Shown here: positions 35,700-43,305 of the stretch, piece after piece
Position numbering within the stretch: position 1 is the stretch's first letter
Layout of the letters: each line of letters opens with the position of its first letter
Notes under the pieces: generated by a model
The model's database searches: none
What the model saw: the letters and a program-made list of their open reading frames with translations, nothing else
What the model was told of the DNA's origin: nothing
Source: Paracoccus aerodenitrificans
GTDB lineage: Bacteria > Pseudomonadota > Alphaproteobacteria > Rhodobacterales > Rhodobacteraceae
Direction of reading: 5' to 3'
Length of the DNA stretch: 64,000 nt
Assembly (NCBI RefSeq): GCF_027913215.1
Contig: NZ_CP115784.1
Span: 682,001-746,000, forward strand
Program-made: the position numbers and the translations under genes

Positions 35700-35915
35700 C
35701 TACTTGCGAGCTTTCTCAAAGAACTCGCCGGGTTCGCTTTCCAACGCTTCTGCGATCTGCGCGAGGAAGACAACGGTAGGATTGCGACGACCGGTCTCGA
35801 CGCCACTCAGGTAACCCCGTGTGCAATCTGCGCGCAGTGACAGCTCCTCCTGCGAGATGCCGCGTGCGCGTCGCAGGCGCTGTATGTTGAGACCGACGAG
35901 CACACGGATGTCCAT
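35700..35915 (-). CDS. XRE-family small regulator (C-protein-like)
   Basis: 71-residue single HTH_3 domain: VLVGLNIQRLRRARGISQEE, LSLRADCTRGYLSGVETGRR, NPTVVFLAQIAEALESEPGE. This is the common compact alphaproteobacterial regulator related to restriction-modification control proteins, though no restriction genes are nearby. A perfect 10-bp inverted repeat (35935-35965) lies 20 bases upstream of its start and probably is its own operator. It is divergent from the IclR gene. Confidence 0.88.
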   Translation of the reverse strand: MDIRVLVGLNIQRLRRARGISQEELSLRADCTRGYLSGVETGRRNPTVVFLAQIAEALESEPGEFFEKARK

Positions 35916-35934
35916 GCGTCTCGGATCGCATCGC

Positions 35935-35965
35935 GTTCACTATATCGCGACACACTATAGTGAAC
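35935..35965. promoter_or_regulatory. Perfect inverted repeat, likely XRE operator
   Basis: GTTCACTATA (35935-35944) and TATAGTGAAC (35956-35965) are exact complements with an 11-base spacer. The site lies just upstream of the small XRE gene and in the shared gap with the IclR gene. Its symmetry and location fit a dimeric HTH repressor. The link to the XRE protein is inference. Confidence 0.6.
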
Positions 35966-36013
35966 ATTCGTACTTGACAGCCGCAGGGCGAATAGCGTCT
36001 TTTAGATATTATC

Positions 36014-36037
36014 GGAACAGCATTCCTAAATAAGGAA
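36014..36037. promoter_or_regulatory. Possible IclR operator overlapping the ribosome binding site
   Basis: TTCCT (36023-36027) and AGGAA (36033-36037) form an inverted repeat, with an extra GGAAC at 36014 giving a repeated GGAAC/TTCC pattern. The AAGGAA arm is also the Shine-Dalgarno of the IclR gene that starts at 36043. IclR-family regulators bind short palindromes of this kind in their own promoters, but this assignment is tentative. Confidence 0.4.
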
Positions 36038-36042
36038 CAATT

Positions 36043-36831
36043 ATGTCGGGTAGCCTATCTCTTAATCGTGGCCTGATGGTGCTTGAAGAGCTCAACGCAT
36101 CGGTAGAGCCGCTCGGTGTTCGTGAATTGGCACGGCGCGTGGAGCTGAGCGCCCCGGCGATCCAGAGGATCCTCAACACCCTCGGTGAGTTCGGCTATGT
36201 CGAACAGGACTGTGAAACCCGCCGCTATCATTTGGGCTATGGTGTGTTGGCCCTGGCACAGCGTCTCCTCGGAAGGGACAGGCTGATCGAGCTGGCGCAG
36301 CCCGAGCTGCAGTTCCTGGCGTCGAAAGGCCATTTCAATGCTTTCCTCGGAGTTCGCCGGGGCTCTCTGGGCCTGTATCTTCGTGCCGTACAGAGCGACA
36401 GCCCGGTCGTGATCCGCTCCGCGCCGGGCGAGACCATGAAGCTCCACGCCACCGCGCTTGGGAAGGCTCTTCTGATGGGCATGCCGGACGAGGCTTTGGC
36501 CGAATTTCTGAAGGAACTGCCACTTGAGAAGTTGACGCCCCGGACGGTCGTCGATGCCGGGCGATTGGCCGAACAGGTTCGCGCCGCGCGAAAGATCGGC
36601 TACAGCACCTCCCTCGACGAAAACATTGTCGGCGTGATCTCCATCGCCGCCCCGATCCGTGACGTAGACGAGGCGGTCGTGGCTGCGGTCAGCGTTGCTT
36701 ATCCGCGTGGCGTGGGGCCGCAGGTCGAAATCGCCGAAACAGGTGAGCTGGTCATGGCAGCCGCCAAGCGCATTTCCGCGCTTCTGGGTCGCGCTGTTCC
36801 AGAAAATAATGATCCGGAGGGCGCGCGGTGA
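36043..36831 (+). CDS. IclR-family transcriptional regulator
   Basis: 262 residues. The N-terminal winged helix reads LNRGLMVLEELNASVEPLGV, RELARRVELSAPAIQRILNT and FGYVEQDCETRRYHLGYGVL. The IclR effector domain has FLGVRRGSLGLYLRAVQS, LHATALGKALLMGMPDE and GYSTSLDENIVGVISIAAPI. It overlaps the M24 peptidase gene by four bases and heads the operon with the threonine-synthase-like enzyme and the TctCBA transporter. It is therefore the likely controller of that plus-strand arm. Confidence 0.9.
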   Translation: MSGSLSLNRGLMVLEELNASVEPLGVRELARRVELSAPAIQRILNTLGEFGYVEQDCETRRYHLGYGVLALAQRLLGRDRLIELAQPELQFLASKGHFNAFLGVRRGSLGLYLRAVQSDSPVVIRSAPGETMKLHATALGKALLMGMPDEALAEFLKELPLEKLTPRTVVDAGRLAEQVRAARKIGYSTSLDENIVGVISIAAPIRDVDEAVVAAVSVAYPRGVGPQVEIAETGELVMAAAKRISALLGRAVPENNDPEGAR

Positions 36832-38036
36832 AATCTGATCGCATTCTTCTCAACGTCGAGCGTCTGCACGAGCAACTGCAACACGAGAGGCTCGACGCCA
36901 TCGTGGGAACCGCACCAGAAAATGTAACCTATATGAGCGGTTTTTGGGCGCTGTCGCAATGGATCCGTCGCGGGCCGCAAGCTTACGTGCTCTGGCCTGC
37001 TCCCGGCAAGGGTGAGCCGGAGATTATTACCAGCACATCCACTCTGGACCTCGTCGCTGATCAGAGTGTTTGGATTTCAAAAGTACGCAGCTTCGGCGCT
37101 TTCCATGTCGATCAGCATAGCAAAGTCCGGCTGACGTCATCTTCCGAAGCCTTTGCCTCGCTTTTGAAAGTGCCGAACCAGGCGGATTCTCTTTCTGCCC
37201 TTGTCGCGGCCCTGCAGAGCGCCGGAATTCGTCGCGGTCGTGTCGGCATCGATGAGATCGGCCTGATGCCCGGACAGTTCGAAACGCTCGCTGACCGGAT
37301 GCCGGAGATTGAATTCGTTCCTGCCGCTTCCCTCTTGCGGAATGTCAGGAGGATCAAGACAGCCGAGGAAGTCTTTCGGCTTTCCAGAATCGCGAAAATT
37401 ACCGAGCGCTCGATTGAGGCAGCGCTGGCGGTTGCCAGCACAGGCGTAACGGAGGCAGAGCTTGGACGGGCGTTTCATTCGAAGACGGTTCAGGACGACG
37501 CACTCCCGGTCCTTGGGTGCATCGGTTTTGGTGAAAGAAGCGCCTTGCCGAATGTTCTGCCGTCGCAGCGGAAGCTGCAGGAAGGTGACGTCATTCGGTT
37601 CGACGTCGGTGGTCGATATCAGCATTATCGCGCGGATATTGCCCGTATTGCAGCCTTTGGAGATCCCGGGCCCGAAGTTCGGCGCTATCACGCCGCGCTG
37701 CTTGCTGGCATCCAGCGGGCCTATGAGGTCATTCGACCTGGCGCCCGTGTTGCCGATATTTTCGATGCGGTGGTTGAGACCGTGCGCCGCGAGGGCATTG
37801 GGCATTACCAGCGCAGTCATGTCGGTCACGGGATCGGCCTTGATGGGTATGACGCTCCAAGCCTTACGGCGGCGAGCACAGAAATCCTTGAAGCGGGAAT
37901 GGTCCTGTGCGTCGAGACGCCTTATTACGAATTGGGTCGATGGGGCCTGCAAGTCGAAGACATGATCGTCGTTCGGCCCGACGGTGTCGAAAGTTTGATG
38001 ACGACTGGCGGCGATCTGATCGAGGTCGCGCCATGA
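36828..38036 (+). CDS. M24-family metallopeptidase (Xaa-Pro dipeptidase-like)
   Basis: 402 residues with the two-domain creatinase/aminopeptidase P layout: an N-terminal domain (residues 1-160) and a pita-bread catalytic domain. The dinuclear metal ligands are visible as FDVGG (Asp), YRADIAR (Asp), SHVGHGIGLDG (His), CVETPYYE (Glu) and QVEDMIVV (Glu). Family members cleave Xaa-Pro dipeptides, creatine or cyclic amidines such as ectoine, and the sequence does not say which. Coupling to IclR, a PLP lyase-like enzyme and a transporter suggests hydrolysis of an imported amide or dipeptide. It overlaps the next gene by ATGA. Confidence 0.88.
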   Translation: MKSDRILLNVERLHEQLQHERLDAIVGTAPENVTYMSGFWALSQWIRRGPQAYVLWPAPGKGEPEIITSTSTLDLVADQSVWISKVRSFGAFHVDQHSKVRLTSSSEAFASLLKVPNQADSLSALVAALQSAGIRRGRVGIDEIGLMPGQFETLADRMPEIEFVPAASLLRNVRRIKTAEEVFRLSRIAKITERSIEAALAVASTGVTEAELGRAFHSKTVQDDALPVLGCIGFGERSALPNVLPSQRKLQEGDVIRFDVGGRYQHYRADIARIAAFGDPGPEVRRYHAALLAGIQRAYEVIRPGARVADIFDAVVETVRREGIGHYQRSHVGHGIGLDGYDAPSLTAASTEILEAGMVLCVETPYYELGRWGLQVEDMIVVRPDGVESLMTTGGDLIEVAP

Positions 38037-39316
38037 CCGGATGCCTTGAATATTCATGTCTTCGCTGCGGTCTGCGCCAAGCTGACGATATCCCAATTGA
38101 CTCGCGTGGCTGCAGGGCCTGTCGTCCGGAGGCCCCATCAAATCTGAGGCTGGTTCCGCCGGGCGGCAGGAGCGGCGCGATAGCCGCAGGTGTGCGGGCG
38201 TCGTCCCTTCCCTCGCTGTGGCGCTACGCTGACAGATTGCCCTGCAGCAGCGAGGACGCCGTTTCTCTGGGCGAGGGGTTGACGCCACTGATCGGCGCCA
38301 ATCGCATTGGCACCCGCCTTGGAATTCAGCGTCTTCTCATAAAGGACGAGAGCCGGAACCCGACGTGGTCCCACAAGGACCGTTTTTCGACAGTGGCGGT
38401 GTCGATGGCGAAGCGTCGAGGCGCGTCGATTCTCGCCACAGCCTCATCAGGTAATGCGGGGGCTTCTCTTGCTGCCTACGCAGCCAGGGCCGGTCTCAGA
38501 TGTATCGTGGCGACATTCGCGGGTGGCCCCGCGCCGATGCTGACGCAGATCAGGAAGGCAGGGGGTATCATCGTTCCCTTCGCGCAGAAGCCTGACAGGT
38601 GGGAGTTCATCGCGAGCGGTGTGGAAAGGCATGGATGGTTCGCAACCTCGCCTTTCCAGGCGCCTGTCGTCGGCAGCCATCCACTGGGCATAGAGGGCTA
38701 TAGGACAATCGCCTATGAAATTGCAGAGCAGTCCGACGGAAAAATGCCGGATTGGTGCGTTCTTCCGGTCTGTTACGGCGATGCCTTGGCTGGCATGTGG
38801 TGGGGCTTTGAGGAGCTCTTTGCTGAGAGATTGATTGATCGTTTGCCGCGCCTTGTTGCGGCCGAAATTCATGGGTCGCTGATGACGGCCTTAGCCATGA
38901 CGAGCGATCGCCTGCCGAATATGCCAGCGAAAGCTCCGTCACTCGCGCTTTCGATTGGGGCGACGCAAAGTACCTTTCAGGCACTACAGGTACTTCGCCA
39001 ATCGGACGGAAAGGCTGTCGCCGTTGGTGGTGCGGATCTCATCGCATGGCAGGAGATGTTGGCGGCCGAAGAGGGGGTTTTTGCGGAACTGGCCTCAGTG
39101 ACACCCTTTGCGGCGATTGCTGCCATGCGGGAGAATGGGCTGATGAAGGCCGACGCAAGCGTTGTCGCCATCGTCACTGCATCGGGCCTGAAGGATATCG
39201 ACCTGTCCATGCGCATGGACACAGTTGTCGAGCCCTTCAGATCGGTTCGCGATGCCTGGAATGCACTGCCCCTGGCCGCCGGACCAGATGAACAGACGGC
39301 GCGGCAGCAAGTTTGA
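38033..39316 (+). CDS. Threonine-synthase-like PLP-dependent enzyme
   Basis: 427-residue fold-type II PLP enzyme. An N-terminal zinc-ribbon-like pattern (C9-x2-C12 and C27-x2-C30) precedes the catalytic domain. The PLP lysine is K115 in TWSHKDRFST. The phosphate and amino-acid loop is ASSGNAGASLAAYAARAG, and VLPVCYGDALAGMWWGFEEL provides the glycine-rich region. ThrC proper turns O-phosphohomoserine into threonine, and the relatives include lyases acting on phosphorylated hydroxy-amino acids. A biosynthetic ThrC is unlikely between a peptidase and a transporter, so a catabolic elimination or replacement is my inference. It overlaps the M24 gene by ATGA. Confidence 0.85.
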   Translation: MTGCLEYSCLRCGLRQADDIPIDSRGCRACRPEAPSNLRLVPPGGRSGAIAAGVRASSLPSLWRYADRLPCSSEDAVSLGEGLTPLIGANRIGTRLGIQRLLIKDESRNPTWSHKDRFSTVAVSMAKRRGASILATASSGNAGASLAAYAARAGLRCIVATFAGGPAPMLTQIRKAGGIIVPFAQKPDRWEFIASGVERHGWFATSPFQAPVVGSHPLGIEGYRTIAYEIAEQSDGKMPDWCVLPVCYGDALAGMWWGFEELFAERLIDRLPRLVAAEIHGSLMTALAMTSDRLPNMPAKAPSLALSIGATQSTFQALQVLRQSDGKAVAVGGADLIAWQEMLAAEEGVFAELASVTPFAAIAAMRENGLMKADASVVAIVTASGLKDIDLSMRMDTVVEPFRSVRDAWNALPLAAGPDEQTARQQV

Positions 39317-39347
39317 ATTCGACCAAAATCGATAGTGGGAGGTAAAG

Positions 39348-40313
39348 ATGGAAATGAATCGACGCAGCATGCTCTCCGGGCTCGCGGTGACTGGAATATT
39401 GCCGCGCGTCGCATGGGCCAAGGCCGATGGCTATCCGGCGAGAGATCCAGAAATCATCGTGGGTTTTTCTGCTGGCGGTGCAGGCGACTTGGCGGCGCGC
39501 GTCGTTGCCAAATACGCCCAGTCAAGTCGGGGTGTGCCTGCAACTCTCGATTTCCGACCCGGAGCCGGCGGTACGATTGCCAGCGACCAGGTCGCGCGCG
39601 GTGCAAAGGACGGGTCCATGCTGGCGCTGTTCTCTGTCAGCCCGTTCATGGTCGCACCCCATATTCAGGATGTGGCTTACGATCCCGAAACGGCATTCAC
39701 CTACATCGCGGCTTTTGCAGGTATCTCGATCCCGCTCTTCGTGCGCAGTGACAGCCCATATGAAAAATGGGATCAATTGCTCGATTATGCCCGCGCAAAT
39801 CCGGGCAAGCTGCGTTGGGCGACTGCCGCGCCGCGCGGGCTGGCGCATATCGCGACCGAGGCGGCTTTTCGCGAAGAGGGCGTGGCGGCGACCTATGTTC
39901 CTTTCGGGGGTGGGGCCGAGGCCGTAGCGGCGCTGTTGGGTGGCCATATCGATGCCGTGGTCGCCTCGGGCTATGGTCCCTATCTCGAAGCAGGATCTGT
40001 CAGACTGTTGATCGAGACGGGGCCGGACCCGATTGCGGAACAACCCGATCTGCCAACTTTCAAATCACGGGGCTATCCGCTTGCGATTCCCGCTGCTTAT
40101 GGGTTGGTCGGTCCGGCAGGGTTGTCGCCAGAGATCGTAGCCTGGTGGGAGAACCTGATCCTCGAAATGACGAAGGCACCGGAATATGGTGATTTCCTGA
40201 CAAGTCTGCATGGTCATGCGCTTTACCAGAGCAGTGCGGATTTCACCCAAAATGTGCTGCAAGGGTATCGCAGTATCGGGGAACAGATCGATCAGCTGGG
40301 ACTGCGCCCGTGA
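39348..40313 (+). CDS. TctC-type (Bug) substrate-binding protein, transporter 1
   Basis: Periplasmic receptor of a tripartite tricarboxylate transporter, 321 residues. The N-terminus MNRRSMLSGLAVTGILPRVAWA is an export signal with an RR pair; whether it uses the Tat route is uncertain. Mature Bug features are IIVGFSAGGAGDLAARVVAK, FRPGAGGTIASDQVARGAKDG and YVPFGGGAEAVAALLGGHID. These proteins bind small carboxylates or amides in the fold's cleft. The ligand is unknown. It overlaps the TctB gene by GTGA. Confidence 0.88.
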   Translation: MEMNRRSMLSGLAVTGILPRVAWAKADGYPARDPEIIVGFSAGGAGDLAARVVAKYAQSSRGVPATLDFRPGAGGTIASDQVARGAKDGSMLALFSVSPFMVAPHIQDVAYDPETAFTYIAAFAGISIPLFVRSDSPYEKWDQLLDYARANPGKLRWATAAPRGLAHIATEAAFREEGVAATYVPFGGGAEAVAALLGGHIDAVVASGYGPYLEAGSVRLLIETGPDPIAEQPDLPTFKSRGYPLAIPAAYGLVGPAGLSPEIVAWWENLILEMTKAPEYGDFLTSLHGHALYQSSADFTQNVLQGYRSIGEQIDQLGLRP

Positions 40314-40744
40314 CCGCGGTTCGTTTCGTATCCGCAGTCATGGTGGGGCTGGGCTTGGTGGCGGCAATCATCGCCTGGCATCTCGGTGTCTGGTCGGCCG
40401 GCCAGCCGGGTCCTGGGCTTTTCCCTGCCATTGCCGGATTGTTGCTGGCGGGCACGTCGATTGTCTGCATGGCAACTGCGGGCGAGGTTGCGGAAGAGGA
40501 AGAGCCCGTCGATAGACGGCGGTTGCTGCAATACGGCATGGCGATTGTCGCCTTCGGACTCGCCATGCAAATCCTGGGTGCGGTGATCGCCACCTTCGGC
40601 CTCATCTTCGGTGTGCTGCGCTTTATCGAGCACCGATCATGGCTGAACGCTGCGGTCGTGGCAGCCGTCCTGGCGATCCTTTCCTGGGCGATTTTCCGGC
40701 ATCTGCTCGGCGTGCCCCTGCCAACAGGTCTTCTGGAGTTCTGA
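40310..40744 (+). CDS. TctB-type small membrane component, transporter 1
   Basis: 144 residues with four transmembrane helices (for example VSAVMVGLGLVAAIIAWHLG, LFPAIAGLLLAGTSIVCMA, MAIVAFGLAMQILGAVIATF and AVVAAVLAILSWAIFRHLLG). The small four-helix subunit of TTT transporters is poorly conserved but fixed in position between TctC and TctA. The GTG start at 40310 overlaps the TctC stop. The next gene starts three bases after its stop. Confidence 0.85.
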   Translation: MTAVRFVSAVMVGLGLVAAIIAWHLGVWSAGQPGPGLFPAIAGLLLAGTSIVCMATAGEVAEEEEPVDRRRLLQYGMAIVAFGLAMQILGAVIATFGLIFGVLRFIEHRSWLNAAVVAAVLAILSWAIFRHLLGVPLPTGLLEF

Positions 40745-40746
40745 CA

Positions 40747-42255
40747 TTGGACAGTATTGCTAATCTTCTCAGCGGGCTGTGGATCGTTCTGCAACCCGAC
40801 AACCTCGCCATTGCCTTCGTCGGGGCCGTTCTGGGAACCGCGATCGGCATTCTGCCTGGACTTGGACCGACGGCGACGATCAGTCTGCTGCTGCCGGTGT
40901 CGATCATGCTTGATCCCACGGCGGCAGTCATCCTGCTCGCGGGCATCTATTATGGCTCGCTCTATGGCGGGTCGACGGCTTCGATCCTGCTGCGGGTGCC
41001 GGGCGAGGCCGCCAGCGTCGTCAGTTGCTTTGACGGCTATCCGATGGCGCAATCGGGGCGGGCTGGTGTCGCCCTCGGGATCACCGCCTTTGCAAGCTTC
41101 TTCGCGGGGATCGTTGTCACTTTTGCAATTGCCCTTGTCGGCCCAACTTTTGCTTCGGCGGCTTTGGTGTTTGGACCTGTGGAAAAGACGGCATTGGTTG
41201 TTTTCGGGCTGACATTGGCTGCCAATATCGGGGAAGGCCCGCGTATCCGGGCCTGGGTGATGGTGGCCTTGGGGCTGCTGCTCTCGACAGTCGGTGTGGA
41301 TCTTGTCTCGGGCGAAGAACGGTTCACATTCGGCGTGCCATCGCTGCGCGACGGTCTCCATGTCGCCGTGCTGGCCATGGGCATGTTCGGCGTCAGCGAG
41401 GTTTTGCTTCTGGCCGAGCGCAAGCGGGATTTCACGCCAGCTCTTTCAACAAGCTACAACCTACGGGATCTCATGCCGGATCGTGAAGACTGGCGGAAAT
41501 CGAGCATGCCGATGGCGCGCGGGACGGTGCTGGGCTTCGTTCTCGGGTTGTTGCCTGGAGGAGGCGCGCTGATTGCCAGTTTCGCAAGCTATGTCATGGA
41601 AAAGCGCCTTTCCAAACATCCCGAGAGCTTCGGCAAGGGCGCCATCGAAGGCCTCGCAGGTCCGGAAAGCGCCAATAACGCAGCGGCGCAGTCCAGCTTC
41701 ATTCCCCTGCTTTGCCTCGGCATACCTGCCAATGCGGTGATTGGCGTCATCATGGGCGGCTTGCTGATGCAGGGCGTGGTGCCCGGACCGCGGCTGATGT
41801 TTGATCACCCAGAGCTTTTCTGGGGCGTTATCGCCAGCATGTTGATCGGCAACGCAATGCTGATCATCCTCAACGTGCCGCTGATCAGGGTCTTCGTGCT
41901 TCTGCTGCGCATTCCGCCGGCGATGATGGCCCCCGCCATCCTGATCTTCTGCGTGATCGGAGCGTTCTCGATCAGCAACAGCATGTTTGATGTCGGGATC
42001 GTGATCATTTGCGGCTTCCTGTCCTACGGGTTGCGCAAAAGCGGCTTCGACCTCGCCCCGCTGCTTCTGGCATTCCTCCTGGGCACTTTGCTCGAGCAAA
42101 ACCTGCGGCAGGGACTGATCCTCGGTTTCGGCAGTCCGGTTCTCTTTGTGACGAGCCCGATCAGTCTGGTATTCCTTGTCATCGCCGCTTTGACGATGAC
42201 ATTGCCGGTGCTCGGCAGGTTGTTGGCAACGCGAACGGGCAATGCAGCCTCATAA
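40747..42255 (+). CDS. TctA-type large permease, transporter 1
   Basis: About 502 residues with about 12 transmembrane segments. The TTG at 40747 is chosen because it starts the conserved region two bases after tctB; a longer frame from 40639 runs inside tctB. Family motifs include GILPGLGPTATISLLLPVS, YYGSLYGGSTASILLRVPGE, the second copy FVLGLLPGGGALIASFASYV and LAGPESANNAAAQSSFIPLL. The two GxxPGxG repeats are the transport signature. It closes the plus arm of the island, facing the minus-strand cysteine-synthase-like gene. Confidence 0.9.
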   Translation: MDSIANLLSGLWIVLQPDNLAIAFVGAVLGTAIGILPGLGPTATISLLLPVSIMLDPTAAVILLAGIYYGSLYGGSTASILLRVPGEAASVVSCFDGYPMAQSGRAGVALGITAFASFFAGIVVTFAIALVGPTFASAALVFGPVEKTALVVFGLTLAANIGEGPRIRAWVMVALGLLLSTVGVDLVSGEERFTFGVPSLRDGLHVAVLAMGMFGVSEVLLLAERKRDFTPALSTSYNLRDLMPDREDWRKSSMPMARGTVLGFVLGLLPGGGALIASFASYVMEKRLSKHPESFGKGAIEGLAGPESANNAAAQSSFIPLLCLGIPANAVIGVIMGGLLMQGVVPGPRLMFDHPELFWGVIASMLIGNAMLIILNVPLIRVFVLLLRIPPAMMAPAILIFCVIGAFSISNSMFDVGIVIICGFLSYGLRKSGFDLAPLLLAFLLGTLLEQNLRQGLILGFGSPVLFVTSPISLVFLVIAALTMTLPVLGRLLATRTGNAAS

Positions 42256-42262
42256 GAAAAGC

Positions 42263-42317
42263 GCCGGGGATCGACCTGCAAGGATCATGCGTCAGGTGTC
42301 CTCAGTCGATCCCCGGC
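42263..42317. terminator. Long inverted repeat between converging operons
   Basis: GCCGGGGATCGAC (42263-42275) and GTCGATCCCCGGC (42305-42317) are exact 13-bp complements with a 29-base loop. The site lies between the TctA stop and the end of the converging cysteine-synthase-like gene, whose last eight codons form the right part of the structure. It could act as a bidirectional terminator or mRNA stabiliser. No T-run follows on either strand, so a factor-independent terminator is uncertain. Confidence 0.5.
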
Positions 42318-43305
42318 ACCAGGCAAGTCGCGTCCAGGCCTCTTCACCTCGCGGTTCGATCCGTTCAAGCGTTTCAGGCCCTGACGGAACCGGCAGCGGC
42401 CAGCCCTGTTGTAGGGCGAGCCAGTGATCGTCATAGACAGTTGCCTGATATCGATGGCCTTCGTCGGGCAGGATGACGAGGGTCTTCTTTTCCGGATTGG
42501 TTTGCGCATACCAACCGGCGACCAGGGCGGCCGCGCCGCTGGTTGGTCCTGCATAGACAGCATGATCGCGATAAAGCTGCCGCGTTGCTGCGAAGGCGGG
42601 CAGGGCGCCTACCCAATGCACCTCATCAATCATGTTCTGCCATAGGTTTGCTGGTCGAATGGAGTTACCCATGCCTCGCAGCAGGCGCGGGCCGGGGACA
42701 TGTCCGAAGAGCGAACTGCGATGCGTATCGACCGCGATCATGGTAAGCTGTGGAAACATCTCGCGCAGGAAGCCGCCGGTCCCACACAGGGATCCCCCGG
42801 ACCCGACGCAGCCGATCAGGCAATCGACCTGACCGAACCTATCCAGAATCCATTCGGTCAGCCTTCCATAGGCTTGCCTGTTGTGGGGATTGTCATATTG
42901 ATGCGGCCAGAAGGCAGTCGGCATCTGCCGGCGCATCTCCTGAAGGGCGTTCACCCGCTCTATCTGCGCGCCTGTTTTTCCCGGATCGCCGACGATATTC
43001 ACCGTCGCGCCCAATGACGTCAGCCGCCGGAGCATCACGTCGTCAATCAGGCTGTCCGCGCTGACGAGGTTCAGCTTATAACCTCTGATCGCCGAGAGCA
43101 TGGCCAGTGCCAGCCCCAACGTTCCGGAAGTTGTTTCGATGATGTGCCCGCCCTGCTTCAGCAGGCCCTCATCGACGGCACGATCCAGCATGAAACGTGC
43201 CGGCAAGAGTTTCATCAGCGGAAAGAATGCGGCGAAGAGATTTCGGCGCAGTTGGACCGGTCGCGGCATTTCATAGGCGGCCAGGAAATTCGCGGCGTGT
43301 TTCAT
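42292..43305 (-). CDS. Cysteine-synthase-like fold-type II protein with altered PLP site
   Basis: 337 residues. Tryptophan-synthase-beta/cysteine-synthase family by VIGCVGSGGSLCGTGG-like loop (CVGSGGSLCGTGGFLREMFP), ETTSGTLGLALAMLSAIRG and AVYAGPTSGAAALVAGWYAQ. The usual P-x-x-S-x-K-D-R motif reads P-A-R-F-M-L-D-R here, so the PLP lysine is Leu40. SGNTG reads SGTLG. The only nearby lysine is K32, three residues before the proline. Either K32 anchors PLP in this branch or the protein is not a normal PLP enzyme. It overlaps the GHMP kinase gene by four bases, so the two should act on the same compound. Confidence 0.75.
   Translation of the reverse strand: MKHAANFLAAYEMPRPVQLRRNLFAAFFPLMKLLPARFMLDRAVDEGLLKQGGHIIETTSGTLGLALAMLSAIRGYKLNLVSADSLIDDVMLRRLTSLGATVNIVGDPGKTGAQIERVNALQEMRRQMPTAFWPHQYDNPHNRQAYGRLTEWILDRFGQVDCLIGCVGSGGSLCGTGGFLREMFPQLTMIAVDTHRSSLFGHVPGPRLLRGMGNSIRPANLWQNMIDEVHWVGALPAFAATRQLYRDHAVYAGPTSGAAALVAGWYAQTNPEKKTLVILPDEGHRYQATVYDDHWLALQQGWPLPVPSGPETLERIEPRGEEAWTRLAWCRGSTEDT

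Noticed and set aside
35700..35915. Controller protein of a restriction-modification system
   Set aside because: The protein resembles C-proteins, but no methyltransferase or endonuclease gene is nearby.
37137..38288. A 383-codon minus-strand frame opposite the M24 peptidase
   Set aside because: Shadow of a gene with all metal ligands; no recognisable domain.
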